Part shown: positions 7,992 through 17,475 of the stretch, in pieces
How the letters are laid out: every line of letters starts with the position of its first letter
How positions within the stretch are numbered: the first letter of the stretch is position 1
DNA from: an uncultured Eubacteriales bacterium
GTDB lineage: Bacteria > Bacillota > Clostridia > Oscillospirales > Oscillospiraceae
Direction: 5' to 3'
Assembly: GCA_900549485.1 (NCBI GenBank)
Contig: UROG01000007.1
Location: forward strand, 1-64,000
DNA: 64,000 nt
Made by a program: the position numbers and the translations under genes
Notes under the pieces: generated by a model
What the model was told of the DNA's origin: nothing
The model's database searches: none
Seen by the model: the letters and a program-made list of their open reading frames with translations, nothing else

Positions 7992-9788
7992 ATGGCTGAT
8001 ATCACAATACCGAAAAGAGAAGACGCCGCAGAGGAATATACATGGGATCTGCGCGATCTGTTTGAAAGCGACGAGGCGTGGAAAAGCGAGTATGAGTCCC
8101 TTAAAAATACGCCGGAGGAGCTTGAAGCCTACCGCGGCAGGCTCGGCGAAAGCGCGGAAACGCTGCTTGGTTATCTGAAATTCAACGATACGCTTTCCGT
8201 CCGTCTCGATCGGCTTTACGGCTATGCAAACTGCAAGAGCGATCAGGACACGTCCAACGCGTTTTATCAGGATATGCGCGGCAAGGCAATGAATATATGC
8301 GTGGCCGCCTCAAGCGCCGCCGCCTTTGCAACGCCAGAGCTTATTGCGATCGACGACGGCAGGCTGTACAGTTTCTTTTCCGTACAGCCGGAGCTTGAAA
8401 CCTACCGGCGGGTGCTTTACTCCGTCCGGCGCAGGAAAGCGCACATTCTCTCCGCCGCAGAAGAGACGCTTCTGTCCGCCATGGGCGAGATGGCAGACGC
8501 TCCCGACAACATCTGCGGCATTTTCAGAAACGCCGATCTTACTTTTCCCGACGCTTTCGACGCTGACGGCAAGGCGCACCAGCTTACAAACGGCAGCTTT
8601 GTGCCGCTGCTCGAAAGCGCCGACAGGGTTCTCCGCCGCAGCGCGTTTGAAACGTACTACAAGCAGCTTGGACAGTTCAAAAACACCGTCGCCGCAACAC
8701 TGGACGCGCAGTTCAAGCAGCTCCGCTTTTTCGCGGACGCGAGAAAATACGGCAGTACGCTTGAGGCGTCGCTCGACGCGACGGAGGTGCCGGTTGAGGT
8801 GTACATGAATCTCATCGGCGCCGTTCACGCCAACATGGACAAAATGTATGCCTATGTCGCGCTCCGCAAAAAGCTTCTGGGCGTGGATGAACTGCACATG
8901 TACGACGTATACACGCCGATAGTTGCCGATGTGCAGCAGAAGATAAGCTATGAAGAAGCAAAACAGACCGTACTCGGCGCGCTTTCTGTCATGGGTGAGG
9001 ACTATACGGCGCTTCTGAAGCAAGGCTTTGACAACCGCTGGATAGATGTCTATGAAAACCAGGGCAAGCGCGGCGGGGCGTATTCCTCCGGCTCCTCGCG
9101 CCCGCACCCGTATGTGCTGCTGAACCACAAGGACACGCTTGACTGCATGTTTACGATCGCCCATGAAATGGGACACGCGCTCCACAGCTGGCACAGCTGC
9201 AAATATCAGCCGGTGTGTACCTCGGACTATGTCATCTTTGTTGCGGAGGTTGCCTCCACCGTCAATGAAGTGCTGCTGATGCGCTATCTTCTTGGCAAGA
9301 CCGAGGACAGAACCCGCAGGGCTTACCTTATAAATCATTTTCTCGATCAGTTCAAGGGGACCGTATACCGGCAGACGATGTTCGCGGAATTTGAGCTTGA
9401 AATGGGGCGGATGTGCGAAAGGGGCGAGACGCTCACCGCCGATGCGCTGTGCGAAAAATATCTTGCGCTCAACAAGCTCTATTTCGGAGCGGATATGATT
9501 TCCGACGAGGAAATTGCGCTTGAGTGGGCGAGGATACCGCACTTCTTCTATAATTATTATGTGTTCCAGTACGCAACGGGCTTCTCCGCCGCCGTGGCGA
9601 TCGCCAACAGGATTCTGAGCGAAGGCAAACCGGCGGTAGACAGCTACAAGAAGTTTCTCTCCGGCGGCAGCAGCACCGACCCCATCTCCCTGCTCAGGAT
9701 CGCCGGTGTCGACATGAGCAGCGCGGAACCGATAAACTCCGCCCTCACGCTCTTTGGCAAGCTTATAGAAGAAATGGAAACGCAATAA
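7992..9788 (+). CDS. pepF: Oligoendopeptidase F (M3 family)
   Basis: Cytosolic zinc metallopeptidase that cuts short oligopeptides, 598 aa, the usual length. The thermolysin-like site HEMGH is at residues 391-395, followed by the Glu-bearing FVAEVASTVNE segment about 25 residues later that supplies the third ligand. An N-terminal helical domain (ITIPKREDAAEEYTWDLRDLF) is typical of PepF. ATG at 7992 follows GAGG. It is monocistronic: a promoter lies at 7839 and three hairpins follow the stop. It may digest peptides brought in by the importer encoded downstream on the other strand, but that is inference. Confidence 0.97.
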   Translation: MADITIPKREDAAEEYTWDLRDLFESDEAWKSEYESLKNTPEELEAYRGRLGESAETLLGYLKFNDTLSVRLDRLYGYANCKSDQDTSNAFYQDMRGKAMNICVAASSAAAFATPELIAIDDGRLYSFFSVQPELETYRRVLYSVRRRKAHILSAAEETLLSAMGEMADAPDNICGIFRNADLTFPDAFDADGKAHQLTNGSFVPLLESADRVLRRSAFETYYKQLGQFKNTVAATLDAQFKQLRFFADARKYGSTLEASLDATEVPVEVYMNLIGAVHANMDKMYAYVALRKKLLGVDELHMYDVYTPIVADVQQKISYEEAKQTVLGALSVMGEDYTALLKQGFDNRWIDVYENQGKRGGAYSSGSSRPHPYVLLNHKDTLDCMFTIAHEMGHALHSWHSCKYQPVCTSDYVIFVAEVASTVNEVLLMRYLLGKTEDRTRRAYLINHFLDQFKGTVYRQTMFAEFELEMGRMCERGETLTADALCEKYLALNKLYFGADMISDEEIALEWARIPHFFYNYYVFQYATGFSAAVAIANRILSEGKPAVDSYKKFLSGGSSTDPISLLRIAGVDMSSAEPINSALTLFGKLIEEMETQ

Positions 9789-9792
9789 AAAA

Positions 9793-9860
9793 GATTCTAA
9801 AATAAATGTTGGGGTGACACATCCGGCGAGGATGTGTACCCCAACATTTATTTTAGAATC
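9793..9860. repeat. 68-bp near-perfect palindrome built from two IS-end-like repeats
   Basis: Arms 9793-9815 and 9838-9860 are perfectly complementary over 23 bp. Inside, 9817-9824 pairs with 9830-9837 (8 bp); only G9816 is unpaired, leaving a five-base loop. Each arm contains TACCCCAAC-N8-TAGARYC, the same pattern as the repeats at 9866-9894 and 27673-27701. It starts five bases after the pepF stop, so it could also act as its terminator or as an mRNA-stabilising stem. Confidence 0.85.
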
Positions 9861-9899
9861 ATGAAGGCTCTACCCCAACTATTGACATAGAGCCTTCAT
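9861..9899. repeat. IS-end-like repeat, copy 1, in a 12-bp hairpin
   Basis: Arms 9861-9872 and 9888-9899 pair over 12 bp around a 15-base loop. The inner 29 bases (9866-9894) match 27673-27701 at 28 of 29 positions and in the same orientation. It directly abuts the palindrome before it. Confidence 0.85.
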
Positions 9900-9903
9900 T
9901 CTT

Positions 9904-9947
9904 TGAAAAACAAGCGCCTTGGATTTTTCCAAGGCGCTTGTTTTTCA
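9904..9947. terminator. Strong bidirectional terminator
   Basis: A perfect 19-bp stem (9904-9922 / 9929-9947) with a GC-rich centre and A/T runs on both sides separates pepF from the convergent marR gene. Confidence 0.9.
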
Positions 9948-10023
9948 GCTTTTCAAAAAATAAATTTTTAAAAACAGCGGTGTAGTTTTCAGCAACTGCA
10001 TTATCGAATATAAGAAAATGCAC

Positions 10024-10527
10024 TCAATCTTCTTTCTCGTACAGAACCAGCTTGCGCTCTTGGGAGCCTGACATGCTTTGTGAAAAGCTCTTTATCGTAT
10101 TTGCAAAAACAAGCAAATCTTCGTCGGAAATACTTTCCAAGCCGTCAAACAGCGGTTTAAAAAATTCGCGTGAACACTTCCATGAATATGTAATATACAT
10201 ATTGCGTCCTTTTTCGGTTGGCTTCAAAAATATTTCTTTTTTATTATCTTCCAATTGATATTTTTTGACCATATCGTGAGCGCATAACATCTTGGATATT
10301 TTAGTCAAAGAACTTTTGGGAATTGCTAACTCTGTGGATAATGTAACCATATTGATGTTTTCCGCTTCGTGTTGGACGAGGTAAGAGAAGGCCTGCCATT
10401 CATGTTGGGAAAGCATGATCCCGTCACCGCGATCGAGTCTTATATGCTGTGTACGCATAACACAATTTGTGTGGAGAACAAGCGCATCGAGAATAGGCAA
10501 ATATCTGTCGGCCCAATTGATTTCCAT
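10024..10527 (-). CDS. MarR-family transcriptional regulator
   Basis: 167-aa cytosolic regulator with the MarR winged-helix arrangement: an N-terminal dimerisation helix, the recognition region LSTELAIPKSSLTKISKML near residues 64-82, then the wing and a C-terminal helix pair. The sequence between 10024 and 19008 is visibly richer in A and T than its surroundings, and this gene is part of that block. It lies last in the minus-strand series, 35 bases after the fused ATPase gene, so it is probably co-transcribed and may regulate the importer. Ligand and operator are unknown; no clear operator palindrome was found inside the operon. Confidence 0.88.
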   Translation of the reverse strand: MEINWADRYLPILDALVLHTNCVMRTQHIRLDRGDGIMLSQHEWQAFSYLVQHEAENINMVTLSTELAIPKSSLTKISKMLCAHDMVKKYQLEDNKKEIFLKPTEKGRNMYITYSWKCSREFFKPLFDGLESISDEDLLVFANTIKSFSQSMSGSQERKLVLYEKED

Positions 10528-10562
10528 ATTACAACAACCTTTTCATAAAATCTGAGTGAATA

Positions 10563-12581
10563 TTATGCATCCGCTGCTTTATGACAAGCAACAAAATGAC
10601 CGGGTGCTATTTCGCGCATTGCAGGAAGCTGTGATTTACCGCTTTTGCATGGATTGCTGCAGGCGTGATAATAGGGACACCCTGTCGTTTCCGTCGCTTG
10701 TGCAGCAGCAGCGGAGAGAGAAACGTCTTCTTTGTCGGAGGTAATTAATGAACCGGTATCCTGCAGCGCTGCTGCGGTCATGAGAGCCTTTGTGTAAGGG
10801 TGAACGGGAACGGAGCTGATGTGCTCCCAACTACCTGATTCCACAATTTGTCCGCGATACATGACAATAATGTTGTCACATAAATAGCGGACTGCGGATA
10901 AATCATGTGAAATAAATAGAATTGCAAGGCCGAGTTTGCTCTTTAATTCAAGGAACAGGTTAATAATTTGCGCTTGCGCACAAACATCCAAAGCGGACAA
11001 AGGTTCATCACATATAAGGATGCGGGGGTTGCTTGCAAGGGCGCGGGCAATTGAAACACGCTGCTGCTGACCTCCGCTCAATTCGTTCGGACGTCTGCCC
11101 TTCAAAGAAGTATCAAGCTTCACAAGGTTCAATAAATCATCGGTGAGACGATTTGCTTCCGTGTGGTCAATTGCCGGATTTTGAACTAATATTGGTTCGC
11201 TTATAATCTCCCCTACTGTTTGCCGCGGATCAAAGGAGCCGACAGCATCCTGAAAGACTAATTGAATTTCCGTATTTCTGTGTTTGGGGTGTGTTTTGCG
11301 GTATTCGGTTAAATCCGTCCCAAAGCTTCGTATGATGCCCCCGCTCGGTTCGGTTATCCCCAGTATACAGCGTGCAATCGTAGATTTACCGCAGCCGCTC
11401 TCACCGACTAAACCGAGAATTTCCCCTTCGTGGAGAGAGAAGCTGACATTTTGGACTGCATGAACGGGAGAGGCTGCTTTATTAAAGGGATTTCTAAAGC
11501 GTGTGCGATAGGTTTTAGAAAGATTTTCAATGCTGAGGCAGGTATCACCCCGGCAACAGTCTACTCTTTGAAATGTATTGGTTTTTCTCGTCAGATCAGC
11601 AAAATTGTCATGAAGACAATGCGTGAAATGCCCGGTTTCTATCTCGCGTATTTCGGTGAATTTGCTGCTCCGGCAAATATCACGCTTGAATTCACAGCGG
11701 GGATAAAATGGACAGCCGGATATTTTATCGTGCAGATCAGGCGGAATACCGGGTATCGTGACAAGCGGCTGCTCTCTCGACTGAAAAAGGGAGGGAACAG
11801 CCATGAGCAATGCGCGGGTGTATGCATGCGCCGGAGAAAAAAAGATTTGCTTTGAAGTCCCCCACTCCATCATCTGTCCTGCGTACATGATATAGATCCG
11901 ATCCGCATAGTGAGCGACCAAACCGATATTATGGCTGATAATAAGCAACGCCATCCCCATCTCATCAACAAGGCTCTTTAACAACTCAAAAATCTGAGCT
12001 TGGGTAGTTACATCCAATGCCGTGGTAATTTCATCTGCAATGACCAGCTCCGGACTGCAGCTGATAGCCATGGCAATCATGATACGTTGGCACATTCCAC
12101 CGGAAAATTGATGGGGGTAGTCGCTGTAACGTAGGTGCGCATTAGGGATATTAACCTTTCTCATCATCTCAAGCGCACGTTTTTTGGACTCAGCCTTGGA
12201 CAATTTCAAGTGTGTACGAATGACCTCTGAGATTTGTTCGCCTACCGGAATGACAGGATTGAGCGATGCTGTTGGATTCTGAAAAATCATAGCAATTTTT
12301 TTCCCGTAGATATTCCGTATACACGCAGACCCCGTGCTTTGAGGCAAAAGCTCATTTCCATCAAAAACGGCGCTGCCGCAACAGGACACATCGGCTCCGG
12401 TGGGCAGAATATTCAGAATTGTCTGCTGCAGCACGGATTTGCCGCATCCGCTTTCACCGACAAGACCAACAACTTCTCCGTGCATGATTTCAAACTGTGC
12501 TCCGTTAACCGCATAGGTTACAGTTTTTTTGTGATGAAATTCGGTATGGACATCTCTGACTTTTAAAAGGCTGCTACTCAA
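10563..12581 (-). CDS. Peptide ABC transporter, two fused ATPase domains
   Basis: A single chain of about 672 aa carries both nucleotide-binding domains that most peptide (Dpp/Opp) importers make as separate subunits. NBD1 has GESGCGKS near residue 42 and FSGGMCQR near 160; NBD2 has GESGCGKS near 393 and LSGGQQQR. Each is followed by the Cys-rich oligopeptide-transporter C-terminal extension (CPFYPRCEF near 290, CPYYHACSN near the end), so the whole D and F proteins are joined. I chose TTG at 12581 because AGGTGAT precedes it; GTG at 12590 lacks a ribosome site. It follows the permease genes with a 42-base gap. Confidence 0.93.
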   Translation of the reverse strand: MSSSLLKVRDVHTEFHHKKTVTYAVNGAQFEIMHGEVVGLVGESGCGKSVLQQTILNILPTGADVSCCGSAVFDGNELLPQSTGSACIRNIYGKKIAMIFQNPTASLNPVIPVGEQISEVIRTHLKLSKAESKKRALEMMRKVNIPNAHLRYSDYPHQFSGGMCQRIMIAMAISCSPELVIADEITTALDVTTQAQIFELLKSLVDEMGMALLIISHNIGLVAHYADRIYIMYAGQMMEWGTSKQIFFSPAHAYTRALLMAVPSLFQSREQPLVTIPGIPPDLHDKISGCPFYPRCEFKRDICRSSKFTEIREIETGHFTHCLHDNFADLTRKTNTFQRVDCCRGDTCLSIENLSKTYRTRFRNPFNKAASPVHAVQNVSFSLHEGEILGLVGESGCGKSTIARCILGITEPSGGIIRSFGTDLTEYRKTHPKHRNTEIQLVFQDAVGSFDPRQTVGEIISEPILVQNPAIDHTEANRLTDDLLNLVKLDTSLKGRRPNELSGGQQQRVSIARALASNPRILICDEPLSALDVCAQAQIINLFLELKSKLGLAILFISHDLSAVRYLCDNIIVMYRGQIVESGSWEHISSVPVHPYTKALMTAAALQDTGSLITSDKEDVSLSAAAAQATETTGCPYYHACSNPCKSGKSQLPAMREIAPGHFVACHKAADA

Positions 12582-12623
12582 AAGGATCACCTGATTTCTG
12601 CCGGTTGTTTGCGCTGTATACGA

Positions 12624-13442
12624 TTACTTTAAACGTATAACGTCTCCTAAACGGTCGCCTATTATGCTGAAAGCACTGACTGTCATAACAATAGCAAGTC
12701 CGGGGATTATTGCAAGTCGGGGCGAAATATCCAGATACTGGAATCCTTCGCTTACCATGGAACCCCATGCCGGAATTTCTGACGGAATTCCCACTCCGAG
12801 GTAACTCAGGCTTGCCTCGGCCAATATGACGGAACCGAGGCTTGATGTTACTGCCACAATTACGGGAATCACACAATTTGGAAAAATGTGTTTAAATAAT
12901 ATTCTGCTCTCTGAACAGCCGATGATGCGTGAGGACTGGATGAACGGCAAGTGACGAATTGCCTTTACTTGCCCGCGTATTATCCGAATAAATGTAGGTA
13001 AAGATGAAAATGCCAGCGCCAACATAAGATTTTTGCGGTTCTGCTCCATCACAATGCTGATGCCCATTGCCAGAATCAAAGGGGGAACAGCCATAATAGC
13101 TTCCGTAAAACGCATAATGACCGCATCTATCACTCCGCCGTAATAACCGGCTGCCAGACCGAGCAGACTGCCAACTATACAGCTAAGAGCCACTGCGGTG
13201 ATTGCCGTTAAAAAAACCGTTTGCGCTCCGTAAAGGACTCGGCTTAATAAATCTCTGCCAAGGAGATCGCAGCCGAACGGGTGTGCGAGAGAAGGCGCGG
13301 CGAGCCGCTGCGCAAAATCGGCTTTTCCGGGATCATATGGGGCGAGCCATGGTGCAAGCAATGCGCATATCAAAAATATTATCAGTATTGCTCCTGCAAT
13401 GGTTGTCAGCCGCAGAGCTTTTTTACCAGAACGTTTTATCAT
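12624..13442 (-). CDS. Peptide ABC transporter permease (DppC/OppC type)
   Basis: Inner-membrane permease, 272 aa, with an N-terminal anchor and about five further membrane segments. Seen: the conserved lumen start HPFGCDLLGRDLLSRVLYGA, and the coupling EAA loop around ESRILFKHIFPN..IPVI near residue 180. The C-terminal half has GVGIPSEIPAWGSM, typical of DppC. It starts two bases after the end of the partner permease, indicating translational coupling. Substrate is probably a di- or oligopeptide. Confidence 0.94.
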   Translation of the reverse strand: MIKRSGKKALRLTTIAGAILIIFLICALLAPWLAPYDPGKADFAQRLAAPSLAHPFGCDLLGRDLLSRVLYGAQTVFLTAITAVALSCIVGSLLGLAAGYYGGVIDAVIMRFTEAIMAVPPLILAMGISIVMEQNRKNLMLALAFSSLPTFIRIIRGQVKAIRHLPFIQSSRIIGCSESRILFKHIFPNCVIPVIVAVTSSLGSVILAEASLSYLGVGIPSEIPAWGSMVSEGFQYLDISPRLAIIPGLAIVMTVSAFSIIGDRLGDVIRLK

Positions 13443-13444
13443 CG

Positions 13445-14410
13445 TTATTCCTCACCTGACGACTGACGCATTCGAGGGTCGGCAATGCCATAGGCAATGT
13501 CAACCAAAAGCGATGAAACGATAATTGCAACGGCCATGATCAGCACACAAATCTGAACCAAAGCCACATCTCTGTTCTTTACTGCGGTAAGCAGCAAGGA
13601 ACCCATGCCGGGGATATTAAAGATGTTTTCTACTACGACAATGCCACCGAAAAGCACACAGATCTGCAAGCCTAAAAGTGTAAGGACAGGCGTCAGCGCG
13701 TTTCGGATGATATAGCGGAGAGCGATATCTTTACGCAAAAGCCCTCTGGCTTTTGCGGCGCGAACATAGTCTTTGTTCAATACATCCAGAACCGAAGCGC
13801 GGGCCTGGCGAATAACGGTTGCCATTCCACCGAAAGCAGCAACCATGCATGGCATGATCATTTTTTTCAAATGCAATGCATAATCGACATTTGGTTCGGT
13901 ATAGCCCTGCACAGGCAGCCATCCGAGGGATGTTGAAAACACAAGAATAAGAATGATTGCAATTAAAAAAGGCGGAGTTGATACGCCCAAACCGGACAGA
14001 GAGCAGATAATATCATCGCATATAGTGCCGCGATGTGTGGCAGCAATATATGCGAGGGCGATTCCGCCGCAGGTGCTGAGCACCAAAGACATCAAACCGA
14101 ACCTGACAGTCACTGCCAGATGTTTCGGAACGACTTTAAAAACAGGGCAGTGATATGTGGAGGACATACCGAAGTCGCCATGAAAAATCTTTGTCAGCCA
14201 ATGAATGTACTGCTCCAGAATACTGCTTTTTAAGTCATACTGCTCACGAATGATGTCGAGAGACTGCGTATTGACATTCCCTGATGACAGATCGACACTT
14301 AACGTTGCGGCGTCACCGGGCATAAGCCATAGCAACAGAAAGGTCAGGAATGACACAACAAGGATAGTACATAAACTTTGAAAAGACTTTTTTGCAGCAT
14401 ATCTGAGCAT
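13445..14410 (-). CDS. Peptide ABC transporter permease (DppB/OppB type)
   Basis: Inner-membrane permease, 321 aa, six predicted membrane segments. Typical features are the first-helix MLRYAAKKSFQSL start, the segment DYVRAAKARGL near residue 215 (EAA loop), and the C-terminal SLLVDIAYGIADPRMR that ends DppB proteins. ATG at 14410 is preceded by AGGAGG with an 8-base spacer. It sits between the binding protein and the second permease in a standard A-B-C-DF importer order. Confidence 0.95.
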   Translation of the reverse strand: MLRYAAKKSFQSLCTILVVSFLTFLLLWLMPGDAATLSVDLSSGNVNTQSLDIIREQYDLKSSILEQYIHWLTKIFHGDFGMSSTYHCPVFKVVPKHLAVTVRFGLMSLVLSTCGGIALAYIAATHRGTICDDIICSLSGLGVSTPPFLIAIILILVFSTSLGWLPVQGYTEPNVDYALHLKKMIMPCMVAAFGGMATVIRQARASVLDVLNKDYVRAAKARGLLRKDIALRYIIRNALTPVLTLLGLQICVLFGGIVVVENIFNIPGMGSLLLTAVKNRDVALVQICVLIMAVAIIVSSLLVDIAYGIADPRMRQSSGEE

Positions 14411-14441
14411 ATGTCATTCCTCCTTTCAAAAAACTTCTGCT

Positions 14442-16019
14442 TCAGTCTAACCATACATTTTCCGGACTCCAGTAGCGAAGCTGAGTCTCACCGTCAAGTC
14501 CGGAGCCGATACAGTGAACATATTCTTTCTGCGCGATTGCGTTATTGCATACATAAACCGGAAATACAAGAGCGTCTTCGTCAATCAGGACGCGGTCGGC
14601 TTTGCGGTACGCCTCTGACGCTTCTTCTAATGAGGAAGCAGCAACAATCTCACTGAATGCGCTGCGGTATTCATCTGAAAAATTCACCGTATGACCGAAA
14701 ATACAGGTGTCAGGGTTAAGCATACGCACCAGTGAAGAAATGTCGTCCGGAGTAAATGTGTAGAAAATCAGAGCCAACTGATCGCCCCAGCTGTTGAGGA
14801 TCACGGAATCCGCATAACGCGCTTCATCTGCCATATCAAGCGTCAGACTGATTCCTATTTCACGCAGGCTTGCCTGAATAGCTTCACAGAGCAACTTGTT
14901 TTGCTCGTTACTCTGCGCTATGATTGTTGTGCTGAATCCGTTGGGATAGCCCGCTTCAGAAAGCAGCTCCTTAGCCTTTTCAACGTTGTAAGGGTAACCT
15001 TTGATTGCATCATCCCAGTTCGGACTCCGCGGGCTGCTCAGTTGATTGCTTGCTTCAAACTCATCGCCGTATAATGCGCTGAGAATCGAAGGCATATCAA
15101 CTGCATAACAAACCGCTTTTCGTACAAGCTCATTTTGAAACGGTGAGCCATGGACAGCTGAAGGAAACCACAGATTAAACGCATTGTTTGCATAATCATA
15201 TATTGCACAACGCTGCCCATCCTTGGAGAGGGAAGAAAGAAGTGCGGAGCTTGGCGAGAATATAACATCATACTCGTCGTTCAGATATGATGCGCGGAGA
15301 ACGGCATTGTTGTTAACATACTGATATACGATCCTGTCTAACTTGGGCAGACCTTCGAACCGGTAATTTTCGTTTTTTACGAAAGACATTTGGCGCCCAA
15401 AATCCCAGCTCTCCAAACAAAACGGACCTGTACCGACAGGATGAGTCTTTGCCCATTCAACTCCGTTAGCTTCTACGGCTGTCGGCGATATCATAAGTGC
15501 CGCCTTATTTGTTGAAAGCATCCGGACAAACAAAACATCAGGCTGGTTCAGATAAAGCTTTAAGCAGTAATCATCAATAATCTCTATTTGAGAAATTTTG
15601 TTGCAGAAATCATTGATTCCGTGCTGCTTTGTCTGCTCTAAATTCCATTTGACAGCTTCTGCATTTAAAGCCGTGCCATCGGAGAAAAAAACATCCTGTC
15701 GAATATTCAGGACATACTCCGAAAAATCTTTGTTCGCGTCTATGCTTTCAAGAAGTACATTTATAACATTTCCATAGGCATCAAGTTCAATCAAGGGTTC
15801 CACACAAGGGCGGAGGGACCACATCAGATTCTGGTTTGCCGTAGTTGGCGGATAGAGGTCGGTTTCTGACTGACCGGCACCAAAAGCAATGCGCAGTGTT
15901 TTAGAATCATGTGACTGACTGTTGTCGGTCATATTCTTTGATGTACAACCCGACAAAGAAAAAACGGAGAACATTGATAGCGTTATCAGCAAGGATATCA
16001 ATTTTTTTGTTTTTTTCAT
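14442..16019 (-). CDS. Peptide-binding lipoprotein (family 5 solute-binding protein)
   Basis: Extracellular lipid-anchored receptor of the ABC importer, about 525 aa. Start ATG at 16019 gives KK-rich signal peptide and lipobox LSGC at about residue 22-25, so Lgt (40174) would lipidate Cys25. Fold markers of the DppA/OppA family: YPPTTANQNLMWSLRPCVEPL, SDGTALNAEAVKWNLEQT and the P-V-G-T-G-P-F segment near residue 170. The upstream in-frame start at 16052 would bury the signal peptide and is rejected. Which peptides are bound cannot be told. Confidence 0.94.
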   Translation of the reverse strand: MKKTKKLISLLITLSMFSVFSLSGCTSKNMTDNSQSHDSKTLRIAFGAGQSETDLYPPTTANQNLMWSLRPCVEPLIELDAYGNVINVLLESIDANKDFSEYVLNIRQDVFFSDGTALNAEAVKWNLEQTKQHGINDFCNKISQIEIIDDYCLKLYLNQPDVLFVRMLSTNKAALMISPTAVEANGVEWAKTHPVGTGPFCLESWDFGRQMSFVKNENYRFEGLPKLDRIVYQYVNNNAVLRASYLNDEYDVIFSPSSALLSSLSKDGQRCAIYDYANNAFNLWFPSAVHGSPFQNELVRKAVCYAVDMPSILSALYGDEFEASNQLSSPRSPNWDDAIKGYPYNVEKAKELLSEAGYPNGFSTTIIAQSNEQNKLLCEAIQASLREIGISLTLDMADEARYADSVILNSWGDQLALIFYTFTPDDISSLVRMLNPDTCIFGHTVNFSDEYRSAFSEIVAASSLEEASEAYRKADRVLIDEDALVFPVYVCNNAIAQKEYVHCIGSGLDGETQLRYWSPENVWLD

Positions 16020-16129
16020 GTCAATATATCTTTCCTTGAAAGTATAAATCATATCAGAAAAACATGCAAGCCTGAAACAACGATTTTATGCGATATGTCA
16101 GATAGAAGAAACTACTTGCACATATACAC

Positions 16130-16165
16130 CAACTCTTGCCAAGACACCATGCATGGCAAGAGTTG
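16130..16165. repeat. Inverted repeat between MFS and binding-protein genes
   Basis: CAACTCTTGCCA (16130-16141) pairs with 16154-16165. On the plus strand it is followed by ATGAATTTTTTC, so it resembles a terminator for transcription coming from the left. On the minus strand, the direction of the genes, no T run follows. It may trim or weaken read-through between the two transcription units. Confidence 0.55.
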
Positions 16166-16195
16166 ATGAATTTTTTCTAACCCGAAATTGGTTGT

Positions 16196-17407
16196 TTATT
16201 TGTTATAGTTTTTCTTGATGAAAAAATAGTATACGCAGAACGCGGCAGTAATCAGGGGCAAAATTGCAATAGTCTTAAATGCTGCCGCATAGCCGACGCT
16301 GGCAATGAGAAGACCGTTTGTTGTGGAGCCGATAAAGGTGACGCTGTCGTTGCAGAGAGAGAAAGTACCGGAAAGATCAACCTGAGCTTCCTTTTTAACA
16401 GACTTCATGCAGGCAATTTTCAGGCAGCCGATTGCGCCGATACCGCAGCCGTACATGATGAAAGGCAGCATCATTGCGCTGGAGGCGGAAGAAGTTGCCA
16501 GCAGGAAGAGGGCGCCTGCCCAAAGCACACACTGAACCATTGCAACAAGACCCGGACTGATAATGTCGCACAGGATGCCGGTACCAAGATTGACCCAGCC
16601 TTCAATAGCGGAAGCAATGCCAAGTTCGGTCAGATACGAGAAACCGTTTGCTTCAGCAAGCTTCGGAAGAAATTCGTTGTACATCTGCCAAGACATAAGG
16701 GGCAAGGATGCAAAGAGGCAAAGGGGAACAAGCTTCCACATGAATTTAAATTTAGGCTTGTTTCCGCCGCCGTCGGAATCGAGCTTTGCTGTCATCGCGC
16801 TTCTGAACTTATCATCGCGGATGAACATAGAAAGAACCAGAGGTACGACAGCGCACAGAGCGATGACATAGAAAGCCTTTGCTCCTATGCTTCCCATGAG
16901 GGAGATTGCCCAGGGACGGGAAGGCGCGGTCAATGTGCCGCAGAGACCTGCGTACAGAGCATATGCAGTACCGACAAGACGGTTATCAACAGCAATGGCA
17001 AGCATTGCGGGAAGCGCAACGCCGAGGAAAGACCACGTAAGTGCGTAGATACAGCGAAGAATAGCATATAGAATAACATTATTTACGGGGAGAACTGCTG
17101 TGAGAGCATAAATCGCTATTTTGATTATAAAGCAAATTACAAGCAGTCTGCGCAAGCTGACTTTTTGCATCAAACGGCTTGATGGGAGACGGAAAACCAT
17201 ACCGGAGATGACATATAAAGAACCGATGACACCGATGACTGCAACTGCAATTTCAAGATTGTTTATTGCGTTTGTTGCCTGTATGGCGTTGTACATGTTG
17301 TAAGACCATCTGTCTGCGACGTAAATTAAAATTACCAAAAGGGCTTCTAAGGTGAGGTTTTCCTTCAAAAACTTGAAAAATTTAGATATCTTGCTGCTGC
17401 TTTCCAT
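16196..17407 (-). CDS. MFS transporter
   Basis: 403-aa membrane protein with about twelve hydrophobic helices and the central cytosolic loop near residues 200-220 (KLDSDGGGNKPKFK). A short motif GMVFRLPSSRLMQKVSLRR after helix 2 fits the MFS loop 2-3 motif. No family-specific signature tells substrate or direction. ATG at 17407 follows AAGGAG. It lies between a cytosolic serine hydrolase and a peptide importer on one strand, so export of a hydrolysis product, or import of a related compound, is a reasonable inference. Confidence 0.85.
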   Translation of the reverse strand: MESSSKISKFFKFLKENLTLEALLVILIYVADRWSYNMYNAIQATNAINNLEIAVAVIGVIGSLYVISGMVFRLPSSRLMQKVSLRRLLVICFIIKIAIYALTAVLPVNNVILYAILRCIYALTWSFLGVALPAMLAIAVDNRLVGTAYALYAGLCGTLTAPSRPWAISLMGSIGAKAFYVIALCAVVPLVLSMFIRDDKFRSAMTAKLDSDGGGNKPKFKFMWKLVPLCLFASLPLMSWQMYNEFLPKLAEANGFSYLTELGIASAIEGWVNLGTGILCDIISPGLVAMVQCVLWAGALFLLATSSASSAMMLPFIMYGCGIGAIGCLKIACMKSVKKEAQVDLSGTFSLCNDSVTFIGSTTNGLLIASVGYAAAFKTIAILPLITAAFCVYYFFIKKNYNK

Positions 17408-17475
17408 TTTTAACTCCTTAATTTCTGTAGTTTATTTTGCTTTCGAAAAGCAATAATTCGTGTTTGTCTGCGCAG

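Noticed and set aside
8310..9785. A 491-codon open frame on the minus strand opposite pepF
   Set aside because: Shadow of pepF, which has a full set of catalytic motifs in its own frame.
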